In this document: in pieces, positions 15,777 to 24,546 of the stretch
Layout of the letters: the number at the start of each line of letters is the position of its first letter
Numbering within the stretch: the stretch's first letter is position 1
Assembly (NCBI RefSeq): GCF_902506065.1
Contig: NZ_LR732912.1
Coordinates: forward strand, 62,001-126,000
DNA length: 64,000 nucleotides
Direction of reading: 5' to 3'
Source of the DNA: Arthrobacter sp. 9V
Lineage (GTDB): Bacteria; Actinomycetota; Actinomycetes; Actinomycetales; Micrococcaceae
Made by a program: the position numbers and the translations under genes
Notes under the pieces: model-generated
The model's input: the letters and a program-made list of their open reading frames with translations, nothing else
The model's database searches: none
Told to the model about the DNA's origin: nothing

Positions 15777-15960
15777 AGTGGCGTTCCTTTCCGACGGCAC
15801 GGCCGGAACCGGCTCGTCGACGGTGGTGGCTGGTTGTCCCCAGCTTCCACCGACCCTAGTGGACTTATGCACATAGCGCAGCCCCTACTCCCGCCCGGCC
15901 CCTCGCAGTCATAGACTCATGCCAACTGAGTTCTGGAGGGTTCCGGAAAAGGGGTGGCGG

Positions 15961-17211
15961 GTGAAGGCAGGCATAAGGCGCGAGACGCTCGACGGTGAGC
16001 GACGTGTTGCCGCAACGCCGGAAACGGTGAAGCAACTGGTGGGGCTGGGCCTTGACGTTGAGGTGGAGTCCGGTGCGGGTCTGGCATCCGGCCACAGCGA
16101 CCCTGACTACGTTGCGGCGGGCGCCTCGGTGGTGAACTCGCTGGCCCTCGGAGCCCTTGATGTTTACTGCCACGTGCGTCCTCTGGAACCGTCGACGGCG
16201 GGAGCCCTCCAACGCGGTTCGGTCACCATTGGTCTAGGCTCGCCATCCTCGGAGTTGCCCACCGTCCGGGCGCTCGCCGTTGGAGGAATAACTTCCTTCG
16301 CCCTTGAACTGGTTCCGCGTATTTCGCGTGCCCAGTCCATGGATGCGCTCACTTCGCAGGCCCTGGTGGCCGGTTATCGCTGTGTTCTCGAGGCGGCCAT
16401 GCGGCTCCCGAGGTTTTTCCCGCTGTACATGACGGCAGCAGGGACCATCCCACCCGCCCGGGTGCTGGTGCTGGGCGCCGGGGTGGCTGGCCTGCAAGCC
16501 ATCGGAACCGCCAAAAGGCTGGGTGCCCGGGTATCCGCCAACGACATCCGGCCCGCCTCGGCAGACGAAGTGGCATCCATGGGAGGAACATTCATCAAGC
16601 TGGACCTCGAAACAGCAGAAGCTTCAGGCGGGTACGCCCGGGAACTCAGTGCGGACCGGGGAGCCCTGCAGCGGGCCCTTTTGGCACCGCACGTAGCCCA
16701 AGCCGACGTCCTGATCACCACTGCCGCCGTACCCGGAAGGCGCGCCCCGCTCTTGGTGACACGCGAGATGGTCCAAGGGATGCGGCCCGGCTCAGTGGTG
16801 GTGGATTTAGCGGCAGAATCCGGCGGAAACGTGGAAGGGAGCATCCCCGGCCAGGACATCCCCATTCCCACCGGTGATGGTCAGGGCACGGTCACACTCG
16901 TGGGCATCAAAGACGCGGCATCGGCGATGCCCGCTGACGCCTCACGCCTGTTCGCGAAGAACGTAGCCAACCTGTTGGCCCTCATGACACGGGACGGAGC
17001 GGTTTCCCCGGACTTCTCAGATGAAGTTCTGGCCGGAACATGCCTCACCCACGACGGCCAGGTCCGGCATGCGCCCACTGCTGAAGCGCTCGCGGCACTA
17101 GCGGCGCTCGGGGGAGAGAATGCGCCCGTTGCCAGCGGGAGTGCCGGCGGTCCGCAACCCGGAGCTCCCCCACCCGGCTGTCCCGCATCGGGCAGTGAAG
17201 GAGTGCGCTGA
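15961..17211 (+). CDS. pntAA: NAD(P)+ transhydrogenase alpha subunit, part 1 (PntAA)
   Basis: A 416-residue NAD(H)-binding domain I of proton-translocating transhydrogenase, related to alanine dehydrogenase. It shows 'RRETLDGERRVAATPETVKQLV' at the N-terminus, a Rossmann motif 'VLVLGAGVAGLQAIGTAKRLGARV' (about 174-197) and 'AQADVLITTAAVPGRRAPLLVT'. I prefer GTG 15961, which has AAAGGGG six bases upstream; an in-frame ATG at 15919 would add 14 residues. The last 30 residues are Gly/Pro-rich and unlike the family core. The stop overlaps the pntAB start. With PntAB and PntB it couples proton flow to NADPH formation. Confidence 0.88.
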   Translation: MKAGIRRETLDGERRVAATPETVKQLVGLGLDVEVESGAGLASGHSDPDYVAAGASVVNSLALGALDVYCHVRPLEPSTAGALQRGSVTIGLGSPSSELPTVRALAVGGITSFALELVPRISRAQSMDALTSQALVAGYRCVLEAAMRLPRFFPLYMTAAGTIPPARVLVLGAGVAGLQAIGTAKRLGARVSANDIRPASADEVASMGGTFIKLDLETAEASGGYARELSADRGALQRALLAPHVAQADVLITTAAVPGRRAPLLVTREMVQGMRPGSVVVDLAAESGGNVEGSIPGQDIPIPTGDGQGTVTLVGIKDAASAMPADASRLFAKNVANLLALMTRDGAVSPDFSDEVLAGTCLTHDGQVRHAPTAEALAALAALGGENAPVASGSAGGPQPGAPPPGCPASGSEGVR

Positions 17212-17630
17212 TGGACGGCATGAGCCTGCTAACCATTACAGTCCTGGCGGTGTTCGTTGGTTTTGAGGTTGTTTCCAAGGTCTCCAGCACCTTGCATACG
17301 CCGCTCATGTCCGGAGCCAATGCCATCCACGGCATCATCTTGGTGGGGGCCATCATCGTGGCAGGACAGGCCGCTGATCCTTGGGTTTTGGCGGTCGCCC
17401 TGCTGGCTGTCGTCCTTGCCACGGCCAACCTCGTCGGCGGTTTTGTGGTGACCGACCGGATGCTGGAGATGTTCCGCGGACGGCAACGGCCGCCGTCGAA
17501 CGCCGGAGAGGGTGGAGGCGCTCGCGAGTCCGGAAGTGCTCGGGAAGTCAAAGGTTCCGGAGTCGCTGGTGATCCGGGCGTTCTTGGGGGAACCGGTGCC
17601 GCGGGAATTAGAAAGGGGCGACCACAATGA
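17211..17630 (+). CDS. pntAB: NAD(P)+ transhydrogenase alpha subunit, membrane part (PntAB)
   Basis: A 139-residue membrane subunit. 'LLTITVLAVFVGFEVVSKVSSTLHTPLMSGANAIHGIILVGAIIVAG' covers the first two to three helices and contains the strongly conserved 'TPLMSGANAIHGI'. The family normally ends soon after 'VTDRMLEMF' (here about residue 88). This protein has an extra Gly/Ser/Arg-rich tail of about 50 residues, which looks disordered. It overlaps pntAA by one base and pntB by four. It forms the proton channel together with PntB. Confidence 0.9.
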   Translation: MDGMSLLTITVLAVFVGFEVVSKVSSTLHTPLMSGANAIHGIILVGAIIVAGQAADPWVLAVALLAVVLATANLVGGFVVTDRMLEMFRGRQRPPSNAGEGGGARESGSAREVKGSGVAGDPGVLGGTGAAGIRKGRPQ

Positions 17631-19000
17631 CGCTTCTGAATCCCACGTGGACGGCGCTTCTGTATCTTGGCGCGGCGGCGTGCTTCATTCTTGCGCTGAA
17701 GGGCCTGAACTCGCCCCGGACTGCCCGGCGAGGCAATCTGATCGGCGCATTCGGCGCCCTGCTGGCCGTGGTGACGGTGCTTGTCTCCGTGGAACTGGAC
17801 AACATTCCTTGGATTCTTGGCGCCATAGCTGTTGGCTCGGGCGTCGCTGCGCCGGTGGCCCGCCGCGTTCAAATGACGCAGATGCCCCAGCTCGTGGCCC
17901 TCTTCAACGGGGTTGGTGGTGGCGCTGCGGCTTTGGTGGCGTTGCTGGAACTCTCGCACACGGGAGATCCGTGGGTTCGAGTGGCAATCGTCTTCACATT
18001 GCTGGTGGGTGCGGTGTCCTTTGCCGGGTCCGGGGTTACCTTCGCCAAGCTTCAGGGGCTCATGACTACCCGGCCCGTGACGTTTCCAGGCTTGCCCGCT
18101 CTGATGGCCGTAGTGTTGCTGGCTGCCGTGGGTGCCGGAATTGCGGTGATCCTGAACGGCTCATTGCTGTTGGCTCTGGTCCTGCTTCTTCTGGGTCTTG
18201 GCGCCGGAATCCTGCTGGTGCTTCCCGTGGGAGGCGCTGATGTGCCGATCGTCATTTCGCTCCTGAATGCATTTACTGGACTGGCGGTAGCGGCGTCCGG
18301 ACTAGTTCTGGGCAACGTTCTCCTGGTGGTGGCCGGCACGCTGGTGGGGGCTTCCGGTACCATCCTGACCCGGGCCATGGCGGCCGCGATGGGACGCAGC
18401 GTTGCAGGCATCATGTTCGGAGCCTTCAAAGGCGGATCCACCGCCGGCTCCACCGCCGTGAGTGAGCGGCCCGTACGATCCTCCAGCGCGGAGGACATAG
18501 CAGTATTGCTCGGTTATGCGCAGCGGGTGATCATCGTTCCGGGATACGGCCTTGCCGTGGCCCAAGGTCAGCACACTGCTGCTGAGCTTGCCTTGGCGTT
18601 GGAGTCGCGGGGAATTGAGGTGGACTTCGCCATCCATCCTGTGGCCGGACGCATGCCGGGCCATATGAACGTGCTGCTGGCTGAGGCCAATGTGCCGTAC
18701 GAGTCCTTGAAGGAAATGAGCGAGATCAATTCGGAATTCAAGACCACCGACGTCGCCTTGGTGGTGGGCGCCAATGATGTTGTGAATCCTGCGGCTAAGA
18801 CCACATCGGGGTCACCGATCTACGGAATGCCTATTCTGGAAGTCGCCGACGCCCGGCAGGTGGTGTTCCTCAAGCGTTCCATGCGCCCCGGGTTTGCCGG
18901 CATCGAGAACGAACTGCTGTACGAACCTCAAACCACCCTGCTGTTTGGTGATGCAAAAGACTCGTTGACGAAGGTGCTGGGTGCTGTGAAGGCGCTATAG
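17627..19000 (+). CDS. pntB: NAD(P)+ transhydrogenase beta subunit (PntB)
   Basis: A 457-residue protein. About 260 residues of membrane helices ('QMPQLVALFNGVGGGAAALVALLE') are followed by the NADP(H)-binding domain III with 'VIIVPGYGLAVAQGQHTAAELA', 'FAIHPVAGRMPGHMNVLLAEA', 'VVGANDVVNPAA' and 'PIYGMPILEVADARQVVFLKRSMRPGFAGIENELL' near the C-terminus. All are hallmark PntB motifs. The ATGA overlap with pntAB indicates coupled translation. The enzyme supplies NADPH, which the neighbouring FMN reductase and the flavin monooxygenase island would use. Confidence 0.93.
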   Translation: MTLLNPTWTALLYLGAAACFILALKGLNSPRTARRGNLIGAFGALLAVVTVLVSVELDNIPWILGAIAVGSGVAAPVARRVQMTQMPQLVALFNGVGGGAAALVALLELSHTGDPWVRVAIVFTLLVGAVSFAGSGVTFAKLQGLMTTRPVTFPGLPALMAVVLLAAVGAGIAVILNGSLLLALVLLLLGLGAGILLVLPVGGADVPIVISLLNAFTGLAVAASGLVLGNVLLVVAGTLVGASGTILTRAMAAAMGRSVAGIMFGAFKGGSTAGSTAVSERPVRSSSAEDIAVLLGYAQRVIIVPGYGLAVAQGQHTAAELALALESRGIEVDFAIHPVAGRMPGHMNVLLAEANVPYESLKEMSEINSEFKTTDVALVVGANDVVNPAAKTTSGSPIYGMPILEVADARQVVFLKRSMRPGFAGIENELLYEPQTTLLFGDAKDSLTKVLGAVKAL

Positions 19001-19120
19001 GAGACGTATCTCTCTTCGCTCAGGCTCGGATTTTCCGTCATGGACTGGGCAGTGATGGCACTCGTCTTGTACAGAAACCTTTTCAGGAATGCTTTGTACA
19101 GCAGGCGAGGAGTCATCCAG

Positions 19121-19375
19121 TTGCAGAATGGTAAGAAAGATTCGCTGTTTGGGTCGTGCTTCGTCCCGGCACGGGGCAAGAGGGTGACCAATTGGAGGTC
19201 GCTGGTTGGGCACACTGTCCAGATCTGGCAAGGCAACGACGTCCTGGACGAGGGGCTCGTGGAAGCGGTGACTGCTGACGGAACGGTGTTATGGCTTGCC
19301 CAAACGGGGGCCATACAAAGGCGGCTGGTGATGAAGGAACGCGGCGCCGGCCTCTGGGTCCGGCTCATGAACTGA
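19121..19375 (+). CDS. Small hypothetical protein
   Basis: An 84-residue protein if translation starts at TTG 19121, which has a well-spaced GAGGAG (19107-19112). An ATG at 19040 would give 111 residues but lacks a ribosome site. The sequence 'GKRVTNWRSLVGHTVQIWQGNDVLDEGLVEAVTADGTVLWLAQTGAIQRRLVMKERGAGLWVRL' reads like a small beta-rich domain and resembles no family I know. Two direct TTGTACAG octamers (19067 and 19094) precede the start and may be regulatory. Confidence 0.5.
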   Translation: MQNGKKDSLFGSCFVPARGKRVTNWRSLVGHTVQIWQGNDVLDEGLVEAVTADGTVLWLAQTGAIQRRLVMKERGAGLWVRLMN

Positions 19376-19491
19376 TTACTTGAACACGTCTCGTCCCTGC
19401 TGTTGGCGCCGGGCTTCCGAAGGCTCCGCGGGGGTCCTAAGCTGGGTGCACAAATTGCCGATAGCCAGCCACATCCAAGCGAGGTTGCGCC

Positions 19492-19839
19492 ATGACAGTG
19501 AAACTCAATAAGAAGGCTTTTGACCATGCGAAGCACCTGATTCATGATGGCAAGGTGGTCAAGGACACCCGCGACGACTGGAGCGAGCACGCCCCCACCA
19601 CCAAGGATGAGAACGCCTTTCTGGACAAGCACGGGCACGCCGAGTACTCCCAGTGGTTCCTGGGCGTGGACGACGAACACCCGGAAGACCAAAAGGGCCA
19701 CTACAAGTTCCCCATCGGCGACTTCAAGAAGGTCCACCGCTGCGGTGTGATCTCCGCTGAGAGCAGGGCGGGCCAGTACGACTACGACGATATTCGTGAG
19801 GCCTTGGGAAAGCTTCTCGAAAAGATCGACGAGGACTGA
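19492..19839 (+). CDS. Small acidic conserved hypothetical protein
   Basis: A 115-residue soluble protein, very rich in Asp, Glu, Lys and His ('KVVKDTRDDWSEHAPTTKDENAFLDKHGHAEYSQWFLGVDDEHPEDQKGHYKFPIGDFKKVHRCGVISAESRAGQYDYDDIREALGKLLEKID'; the string begins at residue 21). Codon use matches the genome, and the uninterrupted charged pattern supports coding. It has no signal peptide or membrane helix. A single Cys lies in 'VHRCGV'. I do not know its function. It is monocistronic between a hypothetical gene and the ACT-domain gene on the other strand. Confidence 0.72.
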   Translation: MTVKLNKKAFDHAKHLIHDGKVVKDTRDDWSEHAPTTKDENAFLDKHGHAEYSQWFLGVDDEHPEDQKGHYKFPIGDFKKVHRCGVISAESRAGQYDYDDIREALGKLLEKIDED

Positions 19840-19914
19840 ACCGGCGGCCGGGCTGACGTTCGCCGCGCTCCTGCCCGTCTCGGGACTGGCAAGAGTTGGT
19901 TTGTGTCGTTGACG

Positions 19915-20829
19915 CTACATCGTTCCAGTGGTTTTACAGGAGTCAGCAGGGGTGTGCGCCAGGATTTCCGCGAGCTCCGCCAACCTGTGTGCTCGTGCCG
20001 ATTCAGCGGGTGAGAATGGTTCGCCGGGTCTGGTGAAGAGCAGCGGGCCATGCCACGCCGTCGGGATTTTGAGGAATTCAGCGGAAGGCCCGACGGCGGT
20101 GGTCGCCTTCGACGTGGGGCTTTCGGGATCAAAGGGGACCACTTTTGCGGACAGGAGCTCTGCGACGACCAACGGAAGCTCCTTTGGATTCCCCGCGATG
20201 CGCGTGGCGAGACTCAGGGCCTTGGTTTGGCCGTCGGCCATGGCCAAAGCAGTGGTGGGCCAAACGTGTGACTCATGCCCGCCGCCGTCGTGCAGTGCTT
20301 TCAGCAGTTCCTGCTCGGTGACTTCGCCCGGCGTGGAGAGCACGAACTCATCCATGACCCGGTCGCCGTGGGCTGCGTCGGCGGAGAAGCCTGAGGTGGA
20401 GCCATTTCCTATCATCGGGTGGACGTGGAGGCTAAGGATGTTGGCGTCCAACTTGGCCAGGGCTTGGGTGATCCTCTGGAGGGAGCCTGGCTGGTCCAAT
20501 AGGACGGTTCGGGCGCGCCACAGGGCAGGAGCCAGATGCAGCTTGTGCCGTTGACGGAGTGCCGGCGCATGAAGCCATCGTCGAAGTACCTTGGCGGCTG
20601 ATGGTTCGGCCACCCAGATGACCAACACAGTAGCGGTTACCGCCAGCAGCAGGACCTTCGCGACGTATGGCAGGTGGGTTCCAACCACTGCCGCATGAAC
20701 CAGCAGTTCGATGGGGAGCATCACCGCGATGTTAGCGAGGGTGAGCCGCGCCTTGGAAGCTTCGGGCAATTGACCGCAGACATCACAGAGGAGGTCCGCA
20801 GTGACGGGAGTGCTCGGATTGGGCTTCAT
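19915..20829 (-). CDS. ACT-domain protein with N-terminal membrane segments
   Basis: A 304-residue protein. A short N-terminal part ('LLCDVCGQLPEASKARLTLANIAVML') is followed by two membrane helices (about 30-45 and 56-72). An ACT domain follows at about 108-180: 'ARTVLLDQPGSLQRITQALAKLDANILSLHVHPM'. ACT domains bind amino acids or small ligands. The C-terminal part (200-300) resembles an acyltransferase-like or second sensory region, but I cannot name it. It appears to be a membrane-linked sensor; no operon partner is present. Confidence 0.7.
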   Translation of the reverse strand: MKPNPSTPVTADLLCDVCGQLPEASKARLTLANIAVMLPIELLVHAAVVGTHLPYVAKVLLLAVTATVLVIWVAEPSAAKVLRRWLHAPALRQRHKLHLAPALWRARTVLLDQPGSLQRITQALAKLDANILSLHVHPMIGNGSTSGFSADAAHGDRVMDEFVLSTPGEVTEQELLKALHDGGGHESHVWPTTALAMADGQTKALSLATRIAGNPKELPLVVAELLSAKVVPFDPESPTSKATTAVGPSAEFLKIPTAWHGPLLFTRPGEPFSPAESARAHRLAELAEILAHTPADSCKTTGTM

Positions 20830-20908
20830 GTTTTCATGCTGCCCTGCCCCTGTTTCAATCCCGTTGCCCTTGCGTCACGTTCCGGGGTCAGGCCGATGAA
20901 ACATGGGA

Positions 20909-20939
20909 ACCCGGCACCCTCGCGGTGAGGATGCCGGGT
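20909..20939 (-). terminator. Hairpin downstream of mscL
   Basis: ACCCGGCA (20909-20916) pairs with TGCCGGGT (20932-20939). It lies between the mscL stop and the start of the ACT-domain gene, so it is the likely mscL terminator. Confidence 0.55.
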
Positions 20940-21022
20940 GCCACTGAGCAACAGGAAGGAGTGCAATTGGGAAGGAGCGCGCAGCTGGACCTGAACGCTT
21001 GGGAGTTTGGGGAGGGCGCTCC

Positions 21023-21499
21023 CTAGCGCGTGCGGTCGGAATCGAGGTCGGTGGAGAGGCCCGAGTCCAGATCTGAGGAACGATCGGCGGCGCGGTGGGC
21101 AGCAGCTTCCTTCAGGAGGTCGCGGATTTCGGCCAGAAGGGCAGTGTCTGCAGGGAGTGGCTCTTCCTCGGGCTCCTCAGTGGAGAGGCGGTTCTTGACC
21201 AAGGAATTGATCTTGTTCATCGGGGCCACGAAGATGAAGTACACCACCGCTGCGGTGATCACGAAGGTTACGAGCGCCGTCAGCACAGCGCCGATGTTGA
21301 CGAGCGTGGCGGGGTTGTTTTCCCAGATCCTGAACCCGAGTCCGTCCGCATTCATGCCACCGGCGGCGGCGATCACCGGGTTGATGATGTTGGTTGTGAA
21401 GGCCGTAACGAGGGCGGTGAACGCACTGCCGATGACCACGGCGATGGCCAACTCGATCACGTTGCCGCGAAGTATGAAGTCCTTGAAACCCTTAAGCAT
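21023..21499 (-). CDS. mscL: Large-conductance mechanosensitive channel MscL
   Basis: A 158-residue protein. 'MLKGFKDFILRGNVIELAIAVVIGSAFTALVTAFTTNIINPVI' (N-terminal amphipathic helix plus TM1) and 'FVITAAVVYFIFVAPMNKI' (TM2, about 80-100) define MscL. The Gly/Ala-rich pore helix is intact. The C-terminal cytoplasmic part extends beyond typical length with an acidic, Ser/Asp-rich tail ('DLDSGLSTDLDSDRTR'). The channel opens on osmotic downshift to release solutes. It is monocistronic. Confidence 0.94.
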   Translation of the reverse strand: MLKGFKDFILRGNVIELAIAVVIGSAFTALVTAFTTNIINPVIAAAGGMNADGLGFRIWENNPATLVNIGAVLTALVTFVITAAVVYFIFVAPMNKINSLVKNRLSTEEPEEEPLPADTALLAEIRDLLKEAAAHRAADRSSDLDSGLSTDLDSDRTR

Positions 21500-21576
21500 G
21501 GATGGTCCTCCGATTGGGTGCGGGGTGTCTCAGCAGTGATCAAACTACCACTCCGGGGTTTCAAGGGCTTGTCATA

Positions 21577-21625
21577 GGGATGTGAGAGATGGTTTGGGGG
21601 AAGGGCTTGGGATGTGAGAGATGGT
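21577..21625 (-). repeat. Direct repeat abutting the stop of the lactone-oxidase gene
   Basis: GGGATGTGAGAGATGGT occurs at 21577-21593 and 21609-21625 (period 32), and AAGGGCTT precedes each copy. The gene-proximal copy ends on the first base of the stop codon (TCA on plus, 21625-21627). Confidence 0.75.
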
Positions 21626-22908
21626 CAGGCGAGCAGGGACCTCGTGTGGTCGTTGAGGAACATCCCGCGGGGATCGAACTCCCGGCGAACCTGGATGAAC
21701 GTGTCCAACTCCGGGTAGAGGCGTTCCAGGCGGCTACGGGTCATGAAATGGATCTTGCCCCAGTGCGCGCGTGGCTCGAATTCCTGCAGCACGGCGTCGG
21801 CGTCCCGGAAGAACTGCCAGTAATCGGTCCCGGGCTCGGTGGTGAGCGTGATGACTGTGCTGTCGCGGCCTTGGAACTGGGACATGTAGGCGTCGTCGGA
21901 CTTCACCCAGCGGACCTCCACGGGGTACTTCTGCTCGGGATACTTGCTGCGGATCAGGTCCTGGATGGCTTCGACGGCCACCAAACCATCTTCGCTTCGG
22001 ACAAAGTATTCGAGTTCATGGAATTGCGTGGTGAAGCCGCCCGGGTAGATCCGGTAAGAGCGGTCCAGGCGGGAACCTTCGACGGCGGACAACTGGCTTT
22101 CGTCCTGGACGGAGGCCACGTTGTACCGCTTGGTGTAGCTGCGACCACCCATGCTGTGATCGGGTGAACCGGGGAGGTCCAGCAGCTCGCAGGAGTCATC
22201 CTCCGGGCACCAGAGGAAGGAGTAGTGCCGGTTGTCATCAATGTCTGCCTGCCAGGTGGATGTGGTTTCCGCCCACGTGGGGTAGGTGATCTGTTCCTGC
22301 AGGTAGTAGCTGTCCTCCACGGCCAGTTCCACTTCCAGGAAGATCCCCAACGTCCCGAGTGCTGTCTGCGCTGCGCGGAGTTCGCGGAGCTGGCCCTCGC
22401 CGATTTCCACGATCTCGCCGAAACCGTTGATCAGCTTCACCCACCGCAGCTTGGAGGAGAAACTGCCCAGAGCCTTGCCGGATCCGTGGGTGCTGGTGGC
22501 CAGTGCGCCTGCGATCTGCTGTTTGTCGATGTCGCCCTGATTGCTGAGCGCCAGACCCTTCTCCCACAAGGCATCCCCGAAGGCGTTGATGGTGGTGCCC
22601 GCCAATGCCCGGGCGCGGCGCCCTGCACGGTCAGTCCCCGTGATGGCAGAGAGCCCGGACATGTCCATCAGGACCCCGCCGGTCTGAACCAAAGGCGAGG
22701 ACGAGTGCCCCGAGCCGACCGCCCGCACAGGCAAGCCTTCACGGATGGCGAACCGGACGGCGTCGAGCGCTTCTTGTTCATTCCCGGGCCGAACGGTGAA
22801 GGCTGGCGTCGCACTTTGGTTCCCGCCCCAGTTTGTCCACGTGGTGTCCGTGGTGAAGGGGGCCGTGGGGGTGGCGGCGGCAGGTACGCGCGAAACATTG
22901 GTGGTCAT
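21625..22908 (-). CDS. FAD-linked sugar-lactone oxidase (D-arabinono/L-gulono-1,4-lactone oxidase family)
   Basis: A 427-residue VAO/PCMH-type flavoprotein. 'WGGNQSATPAFTVRPGNEQEALDAVRFA' and 'LPVRAVGSGHSSSPLVQTGGVLMDMSGLS' form the FAD-binding domain (about 28-95), with 'QQIAGALATSTHGSGKALGSF' further on. 'GSGHSSSP' carries the His expected for covalent FAD. The C-terminus holds the ALO domain ending 'HWGKIHFMTRSRLERLYPELDTFIQVRREFDPRGMFLNDH'. It is the last gene of the ureohydrolase operon, 29 bases after the aldehyde dehydrogenase. Its true substrate is unclear; a sugar lactone or alcohol is usual. Confidence 0.88.
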   Translation of the reverse strand: MTTNVSRVPAAATPTAPFTTDTTWTNWGGNQSATPAFTVRPGNEQEALDAVRFAIREGLPVRAVGSGHSSSPLVQTGGVLMDMSGLSAITGTDRAGRRARALAGTTINAFGDALWEKGLALSNQGDIDKQQIAGALATSTHGSGKALGSFSSKLRWVKLINGFGEIVEIGEGQLRELRAAQTALGTLGIFLEVELAVEDSYYLQEQITYPTWAETTSTWQADIDDNRHYSFLWCPEDDSCELLDLPGSPDHSMGGRSYTKRYNVASVQDESQLSAVEGSRLDRSYRIYPGGFTTQFHELEYFVRSEDGLVAVEAIQDLIRSKYPEQKYPVEVRWVKSDDAYMSQFQGRDSTVITLTTEPGTDYWQFFRDADAVLQEFEPRAHWGKIHFMTRSRLERLYPELDTFIQVRREFDPRGMFLNDHTRSLLA

Positions 22909-22937
22909 AACAAAAGCTCCGTTGCTTGTTTGAACGC

Positions 22938-24449
22938 TTATGCGCCGTGGTTGATCATGACGTGCTTCGTACGGGAGTAGTCATCGAGGGCGTAGAGCGA
23001 GAGATCACGGCCGTAGCCGGAACCTTTGAATCCGCCCCACGGTACCTCGCATGCCAGGACAAGATGCGCATTGACCCACACGGTGCCGAAGTCCAGTTGC
23101 TTGGGGATGCGCAGGGAAAGGCTTGAATCGCGGGTCCACACCGAGGCTGACAAACCGTAGGGGCTCTCGTTGGCGCGGGTCACTGCCTCTTCGGTGCTGC
23201 TGAAGGTTTCCACAGTGACCACTGGCCCGAAAATCTCATGTGTGGCGATGTGCGCTCCGGCCGGTACGTTGCTGATGACCGTGGGCTCGATGAAGTAGCC
23301 GGGACCTTCCAGCGCGGATCCGCCGATAGCCATGGTGAGGCCCGCCTGGCGTGCTTCAGCCAGGGCTTCCTTGACCCGCTCAAAGTGCGGGAGGGAGATC
23401 ATGGGGCCGATTTCGACGTCGTCTCCGGCGTCCGGCGCGCCGAGCACCAAGGTGCTGACTTCCCGGACCAGGTGCGCCGTGAACTCCTCGGCCACGGACT
23501 CATGAACCAGGACGCGGCAGGCGGCACCGCAATCCTGGCCGGCATTCCAGAAGCCGGCGTTCCGGACACCGGCAGCTGCGGCGCGGAGGTCGGCGTCGGG
23601 GAAGACAACAACGGGAGCCTTGCCCCCGAGTTCCAAGTGGACGCGTTTGACGGATTTCGCTGCGGTTTCGGCCACGGCCTGGCCACTGACCACACTGCCT
23701 GTCAGGGCCACCAGTGCGATGTCAGGGTGCTCGGAAAGGCGCTGTCCAACGGTCCGGCCGCGGCCAGTGACCACGTTGAGGATGCCGTCAGGTATGCGGC
23801 CGGCCAGCACTTCCGCCAGTTTCAGCGTGGTCAAAGGGGTCTGCTCGGAGGGCTTGATGACGATGCTGTTGCCGGCCGCGAGGATGGGCGCGATCTTCCA
23901 TGCAGCCATCAGCAGCGGGTAATTCCACGGCGTGATGACACCCACCACGCCCACGGGTTCGCGCAGGATCACCGAGGTGTGGCCCGTGGCGTAGTCACCG
24001 CCGGCCATGGAGGTAAGCGTGCGTGAGGCACCGGCCATGAAGCGGAAGGTATCGATGGTGCTGGAGACATCGTCCTCGGAGACGGCCTGCGGCTTGCCGG
24101 TGTTGGCGGACTCGATTGCCTGGAACGCTTCCCGATTCTCCTCGATGATGTTCGCAATAAGGTTCAGGACGTCCGCGCGCTCCTTCGGGGTGGTGACACC
24201 CCAGGTTTTTTGGGCCACGACGGCGGCAGCAACGGCGGCGTCCACATCACCGGCGGTTCCCGCCTGGACGGAGGCGATGACCTGCTCCGTGGTGGGATCC
24301 ACCACGTCGATCAGCAGGCCCGTGGAGCCAGGGACGAAGGAACCGTTGATGAAATGCCCCGCCGGAGGCAGAGGCAGAGGGAGCTGCAGGGAGAGGGAAC
24401 TGTGGGCGTCTGAGCGCCGGACGGTGAACTGTTCGGTCTGGGTGGTCAT
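22938..24449 (-). CDS. NAD(P)+-dependent aldehyde dehydrogenase (aminobutyraldehyde/betaine aldehyde type)
   Basis: A 503-residue ALDH. Visible are 'GVVGVITPWNYPLLMAAWKIAPILAAGNSIVIKPSEQTPLT' (cofactor binding, about 165-205), 'VHLELGGKAPVVVFPDADL' (general-base Glu near 270), 'NAGQDCGAACRVLV' (catalytic Cys near 305) and 'EIFGPVVTVETFSSTEEAV'. The motif set matches 4-aminobutyraldehyde/betaine-aldehyde dehydrogenases. Located after an agmatinase-type ureohydrolase and a permease, it may oxidise an aldehyde from an amine, for example 4-aminobutanal from putrescine. No putrescine oxidase or transaminase gene is in the operon. Confidence 0.9.
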   Translation of the reverse strand: MTTQTEQFTVRRSDAHSSLSLQLPLPLPPAGHFINGSFVPGSTGLLIDVVDPTTEQVIASVQAGTAGDVDAAVAAAVVAQKTWGVTTPKERADVLNLIANIIEENREAFQAIESANTGKPQAVSEDDVSSTIDTFRFMAGASRTLTSMAGGDYATGHTSVILREPVGVVGVITPWNYPLLMAAWKIAPILAAGNSIVIKPSEQTPLTTLKLAEVLAGRIPDGILNVVTGRGRTVGQRLSEHPDIALVALTGSVVSGQAVAETAAKSVKRVHLELGGKAPVVVFPDADLRAAAAGVRNAGFWNAGQDCGAACRVLVHESVAEEFTAHLVREVSTLVLGAPDAGDDVEIGPMISLPHFERVKEALAEARQAGLTMAIGGSALEGPGYFIEPTVISNVPAGAHIATHEIFGPVVTVETFSSTEEAVTRANESPYGLSASVWTRDSSLSLRIPKQLDFGTVWVNAHLVLACEVPWGGFKGSGYGRDLSLYALDDYSRTKHVMINHGA

Positions 24450-24467
24450 GATGCTTCGCTTTCAGAG

Positions 24468-24546
24468 GAGGTTCAGGGGAGGGGCAGGGAGGTTCAGGGG
24501 AAATGCAGGTGAGGGTCTGGTCGGATCAGGCCTGGTCAGATCAGGT
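24468..24546 (-). repeat. Tandem repeats spanning the NCS1 permease stop codon
   Basis: Two adjacent 15-base units, 24517-24531 and 24532-24546 (CTGGTC-G/A-GATCAGG). The second contains the permease stop (TCA 24536-24538). Beside it, GAGGTTCAGGGGA is directly repeated at 24468-24480 and 24489-24501, toward the aldehyde-dehydrogenase start. Confidence 0.75.

Noticed and set aside
18928..19737. Minus-strand frame of 269 codons crossing the pntB end and two small genes
   Set aside because: No ribosome site or recognisable motif. The plus-strand frames at 19121 and 19492 have better start signals and coherent composition.
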